From the NCBI RefSeq assembly GCF_001642475.1, contig NW_019174021.1:62001-126000 (forward strand): a stretch of 64,000 nt of DNA, in the 5' to 3' direction. The translations under genes were made by a program, and so were the position numbers. A model generated the notes under the pieces. That model made no database searches and was not told where the DNA came from. It saw nothing but the letters and a program-made list of their open reading frames with translations. This stretch comes from Fonsecaea monophora. Taxonomy: Eukaryota > Ascomycota > Eurotiomycetes > Chaetothyriales > Herpotrichiellaceae. Shown here piece by piece: positions 20,616-33,392 of this stretch (positions within the stretch are counted from its first letter, which is position 1; each line of letters begins with the position of its first letter).

Positions 20616-22267
20616 ATGTTATCAATCAAGCAAACCAAGGTCATCGAGCGTTCCCCCAACTATGATGCTACCAGTCCCCGTCCTGCAAATCTGAGATATG
20701 TCTACCTCGTAACTGCTTTCGTATCCCTGGGAGCCTTCCTCTTTGGTTATGACCAAGGTGTGATGGGAATTATAGTGGCTGATGACCGCTGGATCCATCT
20801 CATGAAGCCAGCCAATTCTTGGGTCACGGGTGCTGTCGTATCCCTGTACGACGTGGGCTGCTTCATGGGGGCAATGAGCATCGGATATTTGGCGGACCAA
20901 TGTGGTCGAGAACGAACTTTGTCGATTGCCAGCGTTGTGTTTGTCATTGGAGCCGTCATTCAGGCGGCGTCCTACGACGTCCCGACCATTACTGTTGGGC
21001 GTGTCATTCTTGGATATGGAGTAGGGGCCTGTGCGGCGGGGGTGCCCTTATATGTATCAGAGATCGCTCCGGCAGGGTTGAGGGGTCGAATCATTGGTAT
21101 CGAACAGATGATCCTGTGCTTCGGTGAGCTTATCGCCTTCTGGCTCGACTATGGATTTGCATACCTGGACACACCTGACTGGTGGCGCATACCTTTGGCC
21201 ATCCAGATCATTCCTGCTGTTGTTCTGGCTGTCGGATGCTGGTTCTGGGTTCCCCCAAGCCCCCGTTGGCTTGTGCAGCAAGACCGACACACTTGCGCGC
21301 GAGAGGTTCTCGCGAGGCTGCACGGAGATGAAGCTGCGGAAATTGAGATGCAAGAAATCGCCGAGAGAGTTGCATTTGAGAAGAGGGTTGCAGTTACCAG
21401 GTGGAAGGATATGTTCACTTGGCCCATTCTGCGTGTCACGCTCATTGGAACCGGCGTGCAGTTCTTCCAGCAGATAACGGGCACCAATTCTATCGTGAGA
21501 CCACGACTCTTTTCCCCTAAAAGTTGCCACAACGAGAGAAAACTGACAATTTGAGCACTGCAGCTATACTATACCCCAAGCTTGTACGAGCGTGGCGGGA
21601 TCAGCTCTGCCCATACACGCAACTTGGCGACAGGGGGGGTTGGGATTGTCTTGTTTGTTTTCGCATGGATCCCCATTTTTATCTTCGACAGGCTCGGACG
21701 GAAGACGTGGCTTCAAATCGGTGTGGTCGGAATGATGGGTGCGATGATTGGGATCACAGGTAAGTCGCTCAAGAAATTCCAGCATGGCATGGGTCTGACG
21801 CGGACAAAGTCCTTCAGTGGCATGCAGAGAAATACCCGGGCGCGAGCGGCAATTATGCCATAGTCGTATTCCCGTACTTGTTCTATGTCTTCTTCAACAT
21901 CAGCTGGGGCGTGGGGAGTTGGACATATGCCAGCGAGATCTGGCCAGTTGCGCTACGGGCCAAGGGCAACGCGTTGAGCACCATGAGCTTGTGGACGGGA
22001 TGCTATATTGTCGCTCAGGCCAGTCCTCCAATTGGAGATGCCATCGGCTGGGGCTTGTATATCATCTACTCCGGGATCTGTGTGCTGGCATTCTTGTTTG
22101 TCCGGTATGCCATGGTTGAAACGCGGGGGCGCACCTTGGAGGAAATGAGCCAACTTTTTGGGCTTGAAGATAAGTTCGCGGCTAGGAGGGGTATCGATTT
22201 AGCGACAGCATCCGAGTCGAAGACTGGGAATATTGTGCATGAGCAGGTGGAGGAAGTGGGCAAGTGA
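20616..22267 (+). CDS. MFS sugar-porter family transporter
   Basis: Three exons, 20616-21494, 21564-21759 and 21810-22267 (introns 69 and 50 nt), encode 510 aa with about 12 membrane segments. Sugar-porter signatures: FLFGYDQGVMGI in helix 1, GYLADQCGRER after helix 2, GRVILGYGVGACAAGVPLYVSEI in helix 4, VPPSPRWL at the end of the first half, FDRLGRKTW in loop 8-9 and VETRGRTLEEM after the last helix. QFFQQITGTNSILYY in helix 7 is the hexose-binding segment of fungal sugar porters. The substrate is probably a sugar, polyol or related polar compound. Being within the accessory block suggests it imports the compound that the neighbouring oxygenases act on. The first ATG in frame (20616) is used. 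Confidence 0.9.
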
Positions 22268-22606
22268 GCCCAAGTCATAGGACGGCGAATGCAGCAGGGG
22301 TGGTAGACTGACTTCGAGTTGAGGTTGAATCAGAAAGATTGAGATCTCCCAAGGCTGAAAGAAATATCGATGACTGGATCTCCTGCGCATGATGTGGGGC
22401 GGTGAGGAGGATATTTTGCCCTTGCCCTTGACAGACAACTTTGGCCGAGGGTCGGGAAATTCTAACTTTCATGAGGAATCTGTTAGCAGGGCGTTAGGAA
22501 GCAATTAAATCTCCTCGACGGCCATCGGAAAGCACCATGACTTACCTTTCTTTCTCTTCAACCTGGATCATCCAGTGCTGGAATACCCTGTTGCTTGCTG
22601 AACAGC
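22268..22606. other. Intergenic, MFS to second PhyH gene
   Basis: About 340 bp containing the MFS 3' UTR and the promoter of the second PhyH gene. Nothing else is seen. Confidence 0.4.
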
Positions 22607-23702
22607 ATGAACCTTCTTGTCAGTCTGGTTTCTCGAACATCACGCCTTGCAACCATGAGCAAACTCCGAACATTTTCAACCGCGAAGTCACTGCACGCAC
22701 AGCCTGCATCTATACAGGCCACGCTGGCCGAAAGATCTCAGGGCAAACTTAGCGAACAGACCCTCGAGAGGGCAGTCCGACAAGTCCATCATGACGGGCT
22801 TGTAATTGTCCAAAATGCTATTGACACTGGTGTTCTCCGCAAGTTGAACGAGAAGATGGTCAAGGATGCATTCGAGTTGCGGTCGAGGGGCGAGCATAGT
22901 CCCTTCAATTACAACAAAGGGAATCTGCAACAGGATGCGCCTCCTGTGAAGGAATACTTCCATCCGGAAGTATTTCTGAGTAAGTGATGAGCCCGAACCC
23001 CAGTGATTGCTGGCTGATATGCGATATGTTAGATCCAATTGCCACCCAGATAACATCGGCCGTGCTTGGGCCCCGTCCCAAATTGACCTTCTGCTCTGGG
23101 AATTCAGCCATGCCCTCCACATCAGACTCTCCTGCCGAGAGACAACCTGTCCACTCAGACGCAGATTTCGCACACCCTGACCATCCCTTCGCGCTGGTGG
23201 TCAACGTGCCGCTGATTGATATGATTCCTGAGAACGGGTCGACTGAAGTTTGGCTGGGCACACATGAAGCTTTCGGGATTGAGGCGCAGGAAGGGGCACA
23301 CGGCGAGCGAGCATCAGGAAGAATTCGTGCTCCGTTGCTGGCAGCAAGGTCGAAAACAAACCCACCCATTCAGCCATCCGTTCCCAGCGGTAGCATCATC
23401 ATCCGTGATCTGAGACTCTGGCATGCTGGCATGCCAAACACGACTTCAGACGTGAGAATCATGTTAGCGATGAGTATGTCACGTTTCTTTCCCTTACAGG
23501 CCCCTTCCACTAATCAATAGCAGTCCATTTTGCCCCTTGGTATCGCAATCAGATGAGGCTGGAGCTTGCTGAAGAATTACGACCACTGGTGGAGAGTGTG
23601 CGCGACCTTGACATCAAGACGGACTTTGTGGGCGAAGACGAGGCGTTGAGAAGATACCTGAACAGAGGTTTCGGGAACAGCTACGACTTCGGGCAGAGTT
23701 AG
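22607..23702 (+). CDS. Phytanoyl-CoA dioxygenase-like Fe(II)/2-OG oxygenase (second copy)
   Basis: Three exons (22607-22979, 23033-23473, 23521-23702) encode 331 aa. Iron ligands are H165 and D167 in QPVHSDADF and distal H255 in RLWHAGMPN; R266 is the probable 2-oxoglutarate anchor, in the usual spacing. The N-terminus (MNLLVSLVSRTSRLATMSKLRTFSTA) is Arg/Ser-rich and could target mitochondria; the second Met, at 22655, is an alternative start. The last intron ends in TAGCAG, a tandem acceptor, so one residue may vary (Thr-Val versus Ile before HFAPWY). It is a distant relative of the dioxygenase at 17033-18098, not a recent duplicate. Both lie in the same block and probably act on related intermediates. 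Substrate not deducible. Confidence 0.85.
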
Positions 23703-24249
23703 ACGGAGACGGCTGTGTATGCTAGGGGTCTGCGTAAACTTGATGCATCGGTTAGCAACCTTGTGGAATCAGATGAATGTAGCATGCGCGGAAGGTGGTA
23801 ATTGCGCTGAGCCGGGGAATCCGTCGCTGCCGTGACAAATGCTGGATCGCATTGGGGACGGCCTTGTAGAGGACGGCTCGTCCAGACTGGGATGACTGTG
23901 GTATTATTATGGCCGCGTTTCGTGAAATCCTACGAGATCTCCAGGTGTCTGAGTTCGAGGGCCACAGGCGAATCGCATGGACACCAGTGGCTGGGTGGGT
24001 TCCCAATGGCTTGGCCCCGCAGCCCCGAAGGGACAGCTTAGTTTGTGCTCTCGTGCAAGTATCTTGATCAACCTCAACGCACCCTCGATTAGTCGCTCGT
24101 GAACAAGAAAACATGGCCAAGATAGCAAGCAAAACATGCAAGTGGTCCATCCATACCCTGTCGTGTGCTCATGGCTGATTTGACACAAAGCATGGTGAGC
24201 CCTAATACTCCTCGACCTGCGTTGGAGACTCATGAACCGGGAGTAGTAG
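23703..24249. other. Intergenic, second PhyH to second regulator
   Basis: About 550 bp. No first exon giving the N-terminal Cys of the downstream zinc cluster could be found here. Frames present are short and without motif. Confidence 0.4.
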
Positions 24250-25571
24250 AACATGCAGACTTCGGAAGCTGAAATGTAAGAAGGCACTCACGTCGACCGC
24301 TAGTGTCTCACAGTGGTGAAAGGGGACGAAAAGCTGCCGACGTGTTCTCGGTGCGAAAGAAGCGGGCGTTGGTGTGACCGCACAGCGCCTTTAAAGATCC
24401 AACCCCGGAAGAATGTTGGCAGACGAACGAAAGGCGCAAAGGGTACCATCGAGCAATTCGACGAGCCTCGTGTGAGACTGCAGGACGAGGAGATCGCCCA
24501 CTACTTCGTACACTACCTGAAGACACTGGCTCCGTGGTATGACCTGAACGACCTTGACCAGGCCTTCAAAAGTATCGTGGGCAGCAGAGCTCAGCAGAGC
24601 TCCTTGCTGCTCAGCGCCATCATTGCATTTGCAGCTATACATAAGAGTCGGACGTCTCACGATGTGCCCAAGTCGCTGCCAGAAAAACATCATGCTCACT
24701 GCTTGCGTCTTTTGATCGGACTCACCGAAACAGCCCCAGCAATCAAGGACGGGACAGCCTTGGCTGCAACATGTCTGCTGCGATCGTTTGAAATTCTTGC
24801 AGGTAAGCACAGGAGTTTCCAAGTTGATATTGGCTAATCGGCGTCAGAGGAGGAGGATCCTAATCGCCATCTTTTTGGGGCATTCTCATTAATACCGTCT
24901 CTGTCTTGTAGCCTGCCAGAAGAACCGCTGCTCAGGGCCGGTTTGTGGAATTATCTCCGCGAAGATATCACCTTCTCGCTCATCAACCGCTGTCCCTTAA
25001 AAATCGAGGTTGGAGCAATAGACATCGAACTGCATCGCGATGACAACTATGCAAATCAAATCACGATTCTCTTGGCCCGTGTCATCAACGCCGTTTTCGC
25101 GGGAGGTTCAGACCTTCTCGTCGGCTTACAATCAGCCGTCAGTGCTTGGAATTCGTCTATACCATTCAAGCCTTACCATGAGTCCCACCAAGGCGTATTT
25201 CCCAAAATCCAGATGTTCGAGGATTGTCACGGTGAGCTGATACACTGTGGATTTTGTTCCAGACCTGACCAGATTTAGTCGCTGCAAGGCAATATTGGCA
25301 TGTCGCGCAGATCCTCCTTGGTCTAAACACCGGTAATACAGGGGACTTTGAAGCACACGCCCGCACCATATGTGGGATGGCCTTTTCTGCGAACAGTTTG
25401 GAACCATCGAACTGATTTTGTGTCACTCCAGGCGCACAATGGTTGTCGAGAGACGACGCTCGACGGGAATTGGTCAACCGCCTTCTGGATAGCCAAAAGA
25501 GGACCGGTTGGCCCGTTCAACACATAATCAAGAAGCTGAACCGGAGCTGGGCTGGAGAGGTGGGGGAATGA
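24250..25571 (+). pseudogene. Zn2Cys6 transcription factor (second copy), probably disrupted
   Basis: It is similar in organisation to the regulator at 18533: short N-terminal zinc cluster, DPNRHLFG block, DCHVAARQYW, ARTICGMAF and a final TGWPVQHIIKKLNRSW. Exons from 24314 read cleanly with GT-AG introns 24803-24847 and 25232-25278. There are two problems. First, the zinc cluster is incomplete: TCRLRKLK then KLPTCSRCERSGRWC lacks the first Cys (Ser in its place), and the best splice (24276-24313, 38 nt) replaces the third Cys with Leu; no ATG exon was found. Second, an in-frame TGA at 25413-25415 interrupts EPSN/FCVTPGAQW. The reading frame is the same on both sides, and the only rescue is a 36-nt intron with a weak donor. 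Both candidate introns are shorter than any other in the window. A decayed regulator is the simplest reading; a functional variant is possible. Confidence 0.6.
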
Positions 25572-25614
25572 CTCTGTTGATCCGATGTGGAAACCAGGCT
25601 TTATGTCGGTTGCT

Positions 25615-28112
25615 TCATTCCACGACCATTGCTTCCGCCATAAGCAATTCCTCATCAGCGATAACCTCGTCGAAGTCATCGACACCACCAACATGACCAT
25701 TGGTACCGTTCTGCGCTGGAGCCCCATTCGCTTCGCTGCGCATATAATCGTGCATTGTTGCATCTTCTCTGCCCATGTCGCCTTCGCCTCGCTTCGCCTG
25801 TTGCTCTTTCTGGAAATTTTCCAGCTCCTTCAGGTCCCAGCTATCTTTACCTTTAGTTGAGCCGTCAGGCAATTTCTGCCCGGGTCCCAGAGGCTGAGCT
25901 ATGCTCCTTAGGAACTTCTTTGCCATGCCCACAGCGGCATCAGTGCTCAATCCGGTTTGAGCATCGGTAATCTCTTCCGCGATCCATCTAGGTAGTTGGG
26001 TACGTTTCTTCTGAAACCTACGGTCGGCCAAAACCATGATCCCGTAGTCATCCTTCCCCCTCAAGACTCGCCCCAAGCACTGGGCCGCGTGCCGCATTGC
26101 GTCGAAAGACAGAAAGTCTTGTTCCTTAATTCTGTAATTCTCTCGCAGGAACTCCAGACGCGCTTTCAAGATCCTCGACTCCGTGTACTGGAAAGGTGCG
26201 CCCATACACAGCACAGTACGTCCATAGTGATGATCGAAGTCGATACCTTCAGACACTTTGCCCCGAGCGACGCAGAGCAAGATCGCGCCTTTGCCATTTT
26301 CACATGCAGTGCGGTAAGTCTCCAATGCCAGACTAGTCTCCTGGGCGTCCGGTGTTTCCACCAGAATGAGCTTGTAAGTCCAGATTTGATCCAGGATACC
26401 CATTCCCTGCCACATACTGATGATCATTTCCATGTAGAGATAAGAAGGGAAAAAGACAACGATTCCGTCCGGGGTGATTTTTGCAAATTCGTACAATAAA
26501 GCGCCGTAGTTCCGTACCACACCTGGATCCGACCGAGATTGGAAGCCGGATGTTATAGACTGTTGATCAGAGCCACGGGTGACGATCATTGGCAAGAAGG
26601 ATCGCCTTGCAAGTGACATTGGGTAGGACTCCTGCGTCACGGTGCTGAAGTTGAGCATTCTCGGATACATCTCTAAGGGCGAAATAGTTCCAGAAGTAAT
26701 GATGACAGAGGAAAACCGTTCGAAGACAGGCTTGATCGCGATTGATGCATCAAGGCATGCGAAGTGTAAGATGGGGTTTGGGACTGTCGCTTGCTCGGTC
26801 TCAAAGGGCTCCAGAATCAAGAGAAATCCGGTTTCGTAGGTTGCAACAAGAGTGGCAAAGGTCGCTACTTCTTGTAATGGCTGGTAGTCTTCGATGTTGG
26901 TCAATTCCAACGTGCGGACAAGGGATGTTAGTCGTTCGGCACAGAACCGCAATGGCTTGCGCTCGATGAAGGTCAGCTCTTTGAGATGTGCGAGGAATGA
27001 GGGAGCAGTTTCCTGAATGACGTATAACACTTTCATTCGGGTCTTCAGATACTCGATAAAGCGTTTGAGAAATGCCACGAAATGCTCTGCTCGACGGATA
27101 TTGCCAGGAACTGCTTCCTTCAAAAGATCGTCAGGTAAGGTGGGGTTCGCCATGAAGGCATCCTCGGCTCGTGCTTCATCTGCCTCTCTCAAGCCTTCCA
27201 CGAGCTTCTGATATTCATTTTGAAGCTTTTCCTCGTCGGAAGCCTTCATCTCCTCGATCTTCCGTTCCAAGTTGTTCGCTCCCCGAGTCGCTTTTCTTAG
27301 AGAGTCTTCGGTCAAATCAATGGACAATGACTCGATGCAGACGTTGTCGATATTGTGGGCTTCATCGAAGACGACTATACAATCCTTGGACAGTTCTTTT
27401 GAGACACGTTCCGCAATCTTGGGGTCGAGCAGGTAATGGTAGGAATAGATGATGACGTTGCAGAAGGGCATCATACGCCGTGCTGAGAAGTAGGGACACT
27501 GCTTATGATCTTCACCATACCTTATCAGTTCATCCAGTGTGAACACCCCTGGAGGAACCAGGTTGTGTGGTTCGAGGAGATCCAGATTATCATGATAGAC
27601 GCAGATCTCGACATCCTCTCCTCGCTCTCTTTTCTCTCTTACAAAGCCGGCTGTGAGACTCCGACATCTTGCATCGACGACAGCACCGCTCTTCTCCCGC
27701 TTGACGGAAGGATGTAGGCATAGATTCTTTCTGCTGGTCAGGCCTAAACCGCGAAAGTCCTCGACAAAACCGAGTTCCTTGGCCCGATATTTCATAAGAG
27801 CTCTCAACTCAGCTAGAGCCTTCTCGATTTCCGACATGGTACGGGAGCAATAGATAAGCTTGCGATGTTCGGGATAGTGTTGCTGGTATGCCACAATAAG
27901 GGACAATAGGGAGACGGTCTTGCCAGTTCCTGAAGGCATTTCCAGTACACAGTGACCCCCCGCATCGAGGGTCCTTTTGAGATCGCACATGTACGCATAT
28001 TGTTCGGGATAGATTCGAGGGTAGGGGAAGAGAACAGGCAGATCGCTATCAGCTGTCAGACACGCTTTATCAAGGGAAGATAGAGGTGACGATACTCGAT
28101 GAAGAATTTCAT
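25615..28112 (-). CDS. RAD3: TFIIH/NER 5'-3' DNA helicase, XPD/Rad3
   Basis: Two exons (28096-28112; 25615-28045) encode 815 aa. Exon 1 is only 17 nt (MKFFID start) and joins DLPVLFPYPRIYPEQYAYM, the invariant N-terminus of the family. Walker A is MPSGTGKTVSLL (about 42-53), the DEAH box is VVFDEAHNID (about 232), and the last helicase motif is QCLGRVLRGKDDYG. Four Cys positioned as 4Fe-4S ligands appear in NLCLHPS, ARCRSLTAGF, CVYHDN and QCPYFSARR. The protein unwinds DNA 5'-3' within TFIIH for nucleotide excision repair and transcription initiation in the nucleus. The C-terminal 60 residues are a low-complexity acidic tail, as in fungal orthologues. It is divergent from the listerin gene. 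Confidence 0.97.
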
Positions 28113-28529
28113 GTTGAGACCATGACCTGGACTGGCCACCACCTTTTGGCGTCCGTTTCGGCTGAGAGATTCTGTTGCGCGATCAATTCAATAGCGGCAT
28201 GTCATGAGCTCGATGCCCTTAGAGCAAGCTGAGTTGAGCAGGTGAGCAACAGGCGAGCAACAGGTGCGGCGATAGTTGAGATTTAGATCTACTTGCCCAG
28301 TAAGGCTGCAGGTTCACCACTGTTTGATGTGGGCACGCGTCGCAGGCACAGCCAGGCGACAAGCAAATGTCCCGGCTGGGCGATCTCATGAGCGACGTCA
28401 TTATCAATCTTCGAATTCGGAAACTTTTTGTCACCTTTCCCACCCCACAAGACTGCCTGCAAGTCTACCGTTAATCGTGTGCTTCATCCTCTCAAACACC
28501 ACAAGTCCCAGGAGGACGACCACGGCGGC
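28113..28529. promoter_or_regulatory. Divergent promoter, RAD3 / LTN1
   Basis: 417 bp between two housekeeping ATGs. It contains two copies of GAGCAACAGG spaced 11 bp apart (28244-28264). No known element was recognised. Confidence 0.45.
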
Positions 28530-31500
28530 ATGAGCAAGAAGTTCAAGTCACAGGCCTCCGCCTCGAGTGCTCGTGCCGCTTCTGCTGCCTTTGGGTCGTC
28601 CTCGACCCCGGCCTTCGGCTTCGGCGCTTCACCACAGCCATTCCAGACTGCGCCCTCTTCGCTATCCTACATTGCCGAACAACCAGATCTCAGCAGTGTC
28701 TCCAACCCGAATCTGGTTGTGTGCTTCCGAAATCTTGGCAAAAAGGACAGCACTACAAAGACAAAAGCCCTTGAGGAGTTACAGGACTATGTAAACTCGT
28801 TGACCTCGAGTAACAGCATTGATTCTGGCCTCCCGGAAGCATGGGTAGGTCTTCTCGTTTCATACTTTTGACCGGGAACTGAGTCGCTGTCTGCAAAGGT
28901 CACCCTATATCCACGTACTTCCATCGACAATGCACGCAGAGTACGCCAACTTGCACATGCCCTGCAAGGCTCGATCACTGCTCTCACCGGCAAACGAATC
29001 GCACCTCATCTACCAAAGGTGATAGGGGCATGGCTTTCTGGCTGCTATGACAATGACAAGTTGGTGGCACGAACTGCCCAGGAATCGGTGGCGGCTGTGT
29101 TTGCGACAGAGGATAAGAGACGGGCTCTATGGAAAGTGTACAGGAATGCCCTTTTACAGTACGCCAACGATGCCATCTTGGTCCAGACACCCCAAACCTT
29201 GAGTGATGAACGGTCGACCACGCCAGATGATTCGGAAGCAAAGTTTGTTCGAGTTGCTGGAAATGCCATGCAGATGCTCAGCCAAACTATCAAGGTCAAC
29301 TTCGTCCCAGAGTCGGACACCAGCAAGCCTGAAATTCCCGAGAGTCTCGGGATGATTGTGGTAGACAAACGACTTTGGGAATATTCGTCGCACGAGGATC
29401 CCAATCTTCGAAGAGCAGTTTGTGGCCTCGTCAGCATCTGCGCAGATGTGATCCCTGAGCAATTGGACTGGAAAGTCCTGAGTGCTTGCTTCATTGGCAA
29501 AGCCTTGCACCACAGCCAGCTGGGATCATCCCGTCAACTGTCAGAAGCGCTTCTGACTCTTACCTCAGTCCGGCCAGAGGTGTGGACCAAGGACTACTCA
29601 TCAAAAACAACGGTGTCGAAGGGAATTTCTCAATACCTGCGGAAAGGCTCACAACGAGGTCCGGCGGACTTCTGGGTTGACATTGCGTCGCTCCTCAGGA
29701 AGATTCCACTTCAGGCTTGGAGCGCGGTTTCCACTAATGGGAGTGTCCACGTCAATGACGCTACGACATTGCTTGAGTCGTTACGAATGGGAATAACTAG
29801 CAGTGAAGAACCACGCCAAAACCTTGAAACCGCTTGGCCCTCTTATGTTGATATCTCCTTCTGGACAAGCCGCCTGTTGGGAGATGACGAGTCTAGAGCC
29901 TTACTACTGGAACAAAATGTCCTGCCTTTGGTCTACCAATATATTGTTCAAGATCCTAAGCAAACTGCGTGGGATATTCCCAGAACTTTCAACGTCAACA
30001 TTACGGCTTCTATCCTCGTCCAACTCATTCGATGCGACTGCCAACTCTCGTTCAAGAAGGCATGGGACCATTGCTGTGAGCAACTCACCACTAGCATGAA
30101 GCTATCTCTGCCTGTAAGTTCGAAAGACTTCGCACAATCACAGGACAACGTGATCGCGCAGGCCCAACGCATGTTCCGCCTCAAGCCCCTTGTTGTCGGG
30201 GACAAATCTCTGTCCCCATCTGACCTGGCGTATGTGGTGGACGTCTTTCAGGAGTCAGATAACTCTCTACTGAATGCTGCTTTGCAACTCTTGAAAGCAC
30301 GAAATGGCAAACCATATGGAGCAGCCGCTGTTCTCGAAGCAGTCACATCCCCAATGGAAACAATAACGTCAAATTCGCTTGGAGAGTTCCTTGACTCACA
30401 TGCTGTCGACCTCCTCACAAGCCCGTCTGCCGAGTACTTGTCCTTGATCCTGCTGCATTTCCATCGGAATCTGAAGCAAGCATTCACGAAGTTGATGAGT
30501 GCACAAACGGATGCCAGCATTAAAGCGCTTGCTCGACTTCTAGGTCAATCTTCTGAGGATGATATCGTACAAGTTCCTGAAATCGAGCCTTTCGTCATAC
30601 ACCAGATATCGTCACGACTCGAGAATGGCTTCGCACAAGATATTGTAAGAAGTGTACTAATGAATTCCAAACTCGTTCCATCCAGTTTGCACAAGAATTG
30701 CTGCCAGACGATTTTGGCCCAATTGTCACCCGACGCCGACCCGGTGTCACAGCTCGCACTTCTTCGGTTCCTGCTCAATATATTCAGCGAGCAGCGGTCG
30801 GCTCATTCTCTTTTCGTCACCAGTATAGAAAGCGTTATCGTCACGAAGCTACTCGTTCTCTCCGATTCTGACAACGCGGAAATAGCAGACCTAGCGACCT
30901 CGCTCATAACAAAGGTCAAAACATTGCCTACAGGAGCATCGTCTACGGTAGCTTCTTCCACTGCTGTCATAGCAGACCAACTATCTGGGAAGGGTATCCC
31001 TCTTTCCATCCTCTTGCTCATTGATCTCGCGAAAGACACTCTCAAAGCTGCAAAACCGCACGAACATAGCGTGATTGACACCCTCTTCCCGTCTTCCGGT
31101 CAGTGGAGTGCTGCTCTCGAAGCTCATATGCACAATCCACCACCTCTTCCACTCTCAATCACAACCCCTCTTCACGGACTAGTTTTCATGATTCAACCTG
31201 CGGAAGCTGTCACGCACAAGAAGCCATTCGAAGACCCCGACCAATTCTCTTTGTTATTTCGGCTTGTTCTCTATGTGACAAAGATACTACTCGACACCGA
31301 ATTGATGACCCACCAATCAGAGGAGCAACTCCAAACGCTGTGCACTTATTATCCCCTAGCTCTACAATTCGTCAATCAGAAGTTGACATTTGAGGCTGCA
31401 AGTGATCTCTGGCAAAATACGACCGACGAGATCACGGAAGAGGCGGTCGAATTACTTGCACAAGGTAATTCTATGATTCAGAAGTGGGTTCAAGACGATA

Positions 31501-33392
31501 GGATGCTTAAAATATGGATTGAGGAGGTCCGTCCCATAAAGCTCTTAGACCCGCGGGCTTTCTATTACAGCTTGACCTTCACCGATGTCGTATCGCGTTA
31601 CATTGACGAACACGGCCTTGCATCGATAACGTCCACGCTCAAAGAGGAAATGAAGGACATGTACCGACTAAAAGAGGTTGCGCGGTCAGCTAGTCTGATT
31701 TGCACCTTTCGGGACCATCTTATCAACTCGCAAGAAGGCCGTAAACTACTCAATGAGCTGGTTGCCACCGGAACCGACTTAACCCCCCCTGATACAGGCG
31801 GCAAGGGTTTGCAGGCACTCATTTTGCTAGACCTTCTCCTAGATGGACAATCTGGACCGCTAGAGACAATTCCTAATCAGCGGCAGATCTTCTTGATGCA
31901 AACACTTGAACGTGTAGCGGGCGACGCTTCCGCTGGACTAGCTTGTCAAACAATGGCCATGAAACTTCTCGAGCCAAGTGTTGCAGCCACCAAAGATATC
32001 TATGGCGAGCACTGGGAACGCGTTCTGCAAAGCTTGGATGCCTTGTGGCGAACTGGCAGTGACTTGAACAACGATCTCGCTCTGCTGCATGCATCACTGC
32101 GGGTATATGGACGTTTAAGAGATCTTGCCACTGCTGAGGACGCGAACGAAGACTTGGTTGAAGCCTGGAAAGTCTCACACCCGGCTCTAGAAGATGGACT
32201 ATTGCATTGTTTAAACAGCTTCAATAAACCAAGCAATGAGGTCAACCAGCCGCGTCAGATTACAGCTGAACTACTTCGAAGGCAACTTTCACAGGTCAAT
32301 GTGCGGCCTGATGCACATTTATACGCGCTCGTGTCGTCCCCAGAGGCTCCAGTCCGAAGAGCTGCGTATGACCTTCTGCACCGGTCCATCCCCTCCGAAC
32401 AGCAACAAATTTCACTAGACATTGCCCTCGAATCAAAAGTTTCTCACCTCCCATCGGAACTCTTGAGTGTGCTATTAGATACGCCACGGACGCCGAGCCC
32501 AGGAGTCGCAGCCTCGCTTCAGAGTTATTTGCTTTCGTGGCACTTACTCTTTGATCACTTTCCAAGGGCGTCGTACAAGCTCCGGGCGTACTACACTACA
32601 GATATCAAAGAAAATGCCACACTCGGAGGCCTTCTAGATTTAATTTGCGATCTGTGCCGGATCACAAGCAGCCGCCCACTTGACGCTTCGAAAATCGACA
32701 TCAGATCCTTTGAACTTGATAGGGACGAAACAGATGAACAAGAGCAACAGCACCTGGCTGTACATCTCTACTACTGCTGTCTGTTATACCTTCCTGGACT
32801 CACGCGAAGCTGGTTCATTGAGCAAAAGAACCGAATCAAGTCGCCGTTGGAGAGCTGGACTCAGAGGTATTTCGCTCCAGCCCTGATATCAGCGGCGGCA
32901 GCAGCGGTCAGCGATTGGATACAAAGCCAATCACAAGAGGAGACGGATGCCCCGATGACGGTCAAGACATCACTCAGTGGCTCTGAAGTGGTGGCGTCGA
33001 TTGCCATAGATCCTGAATCACCGCCCATATCTTTGGCGATTTCTCTGCCCAAATCATATCCTCTGGACTCTCCGGCCGTGTCTTCCCGAAACCGAGTAGG
33101 TGTTTCGGAGAAGAACTGGCAGTCGTGGTTACGGACTTTTCAGATTATCATCTTCAGCACCGGCAGCATTATCGAAGGTCTCATTGCCTTCCGACGCAAT
33201 GTTCAGGGTGCGCTGAAAGGCCAGAGTGAGTGTGCCATCTGCTACTCCATCATCGGCACAGATATGCAAACCCCGAACAAACGTTGTGGAACCTGTCGCA
33301 ACACGTTTCATGGAGCCTGTCTCTTCCGATGGTTCAAAAGTTCCAATAGCTCGAGTTGTCCTCTGTGTCGAAACAATTTCAACTACGCCTAA
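28530..33392 (+). CDS. LTN1: E3 ubiquitin ligase listerin (Ltn1/Rkr1), ribosome quality control
   Basis: Two exons, 28530-28844 and 28899-33392 (54-nt intron, phase 0), encode 1,602 aa, close to yeast Ltn1. Listerin ubiquitinates nascent chains stalled on 60S subunits in the ribosome-associated quality-control complex. The N-terminus begins MSKKFKSQASAS, followed by the conserved YIAEQPDLSSVSNPNLVVCFRNLGKKDSTTKTKAL segment (written here as its two ends, YIAEQPDL and KKDSTTKTKAL), which binds 60S-NEMF. The middle is a long alpha-helical HEAT-like rod. The C-terminus carries an RWD-like region and a variant RING: Cys at 1550, 1553, 1568 and 1571, H1576, then Cys at 1579, 1592 and 1595, ending CPLCRNNFNYA. 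Family identity is secure from the two ends; the middle is poorly conserved, as usual. It is divergent from RAD3. Confidence 0.95.
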
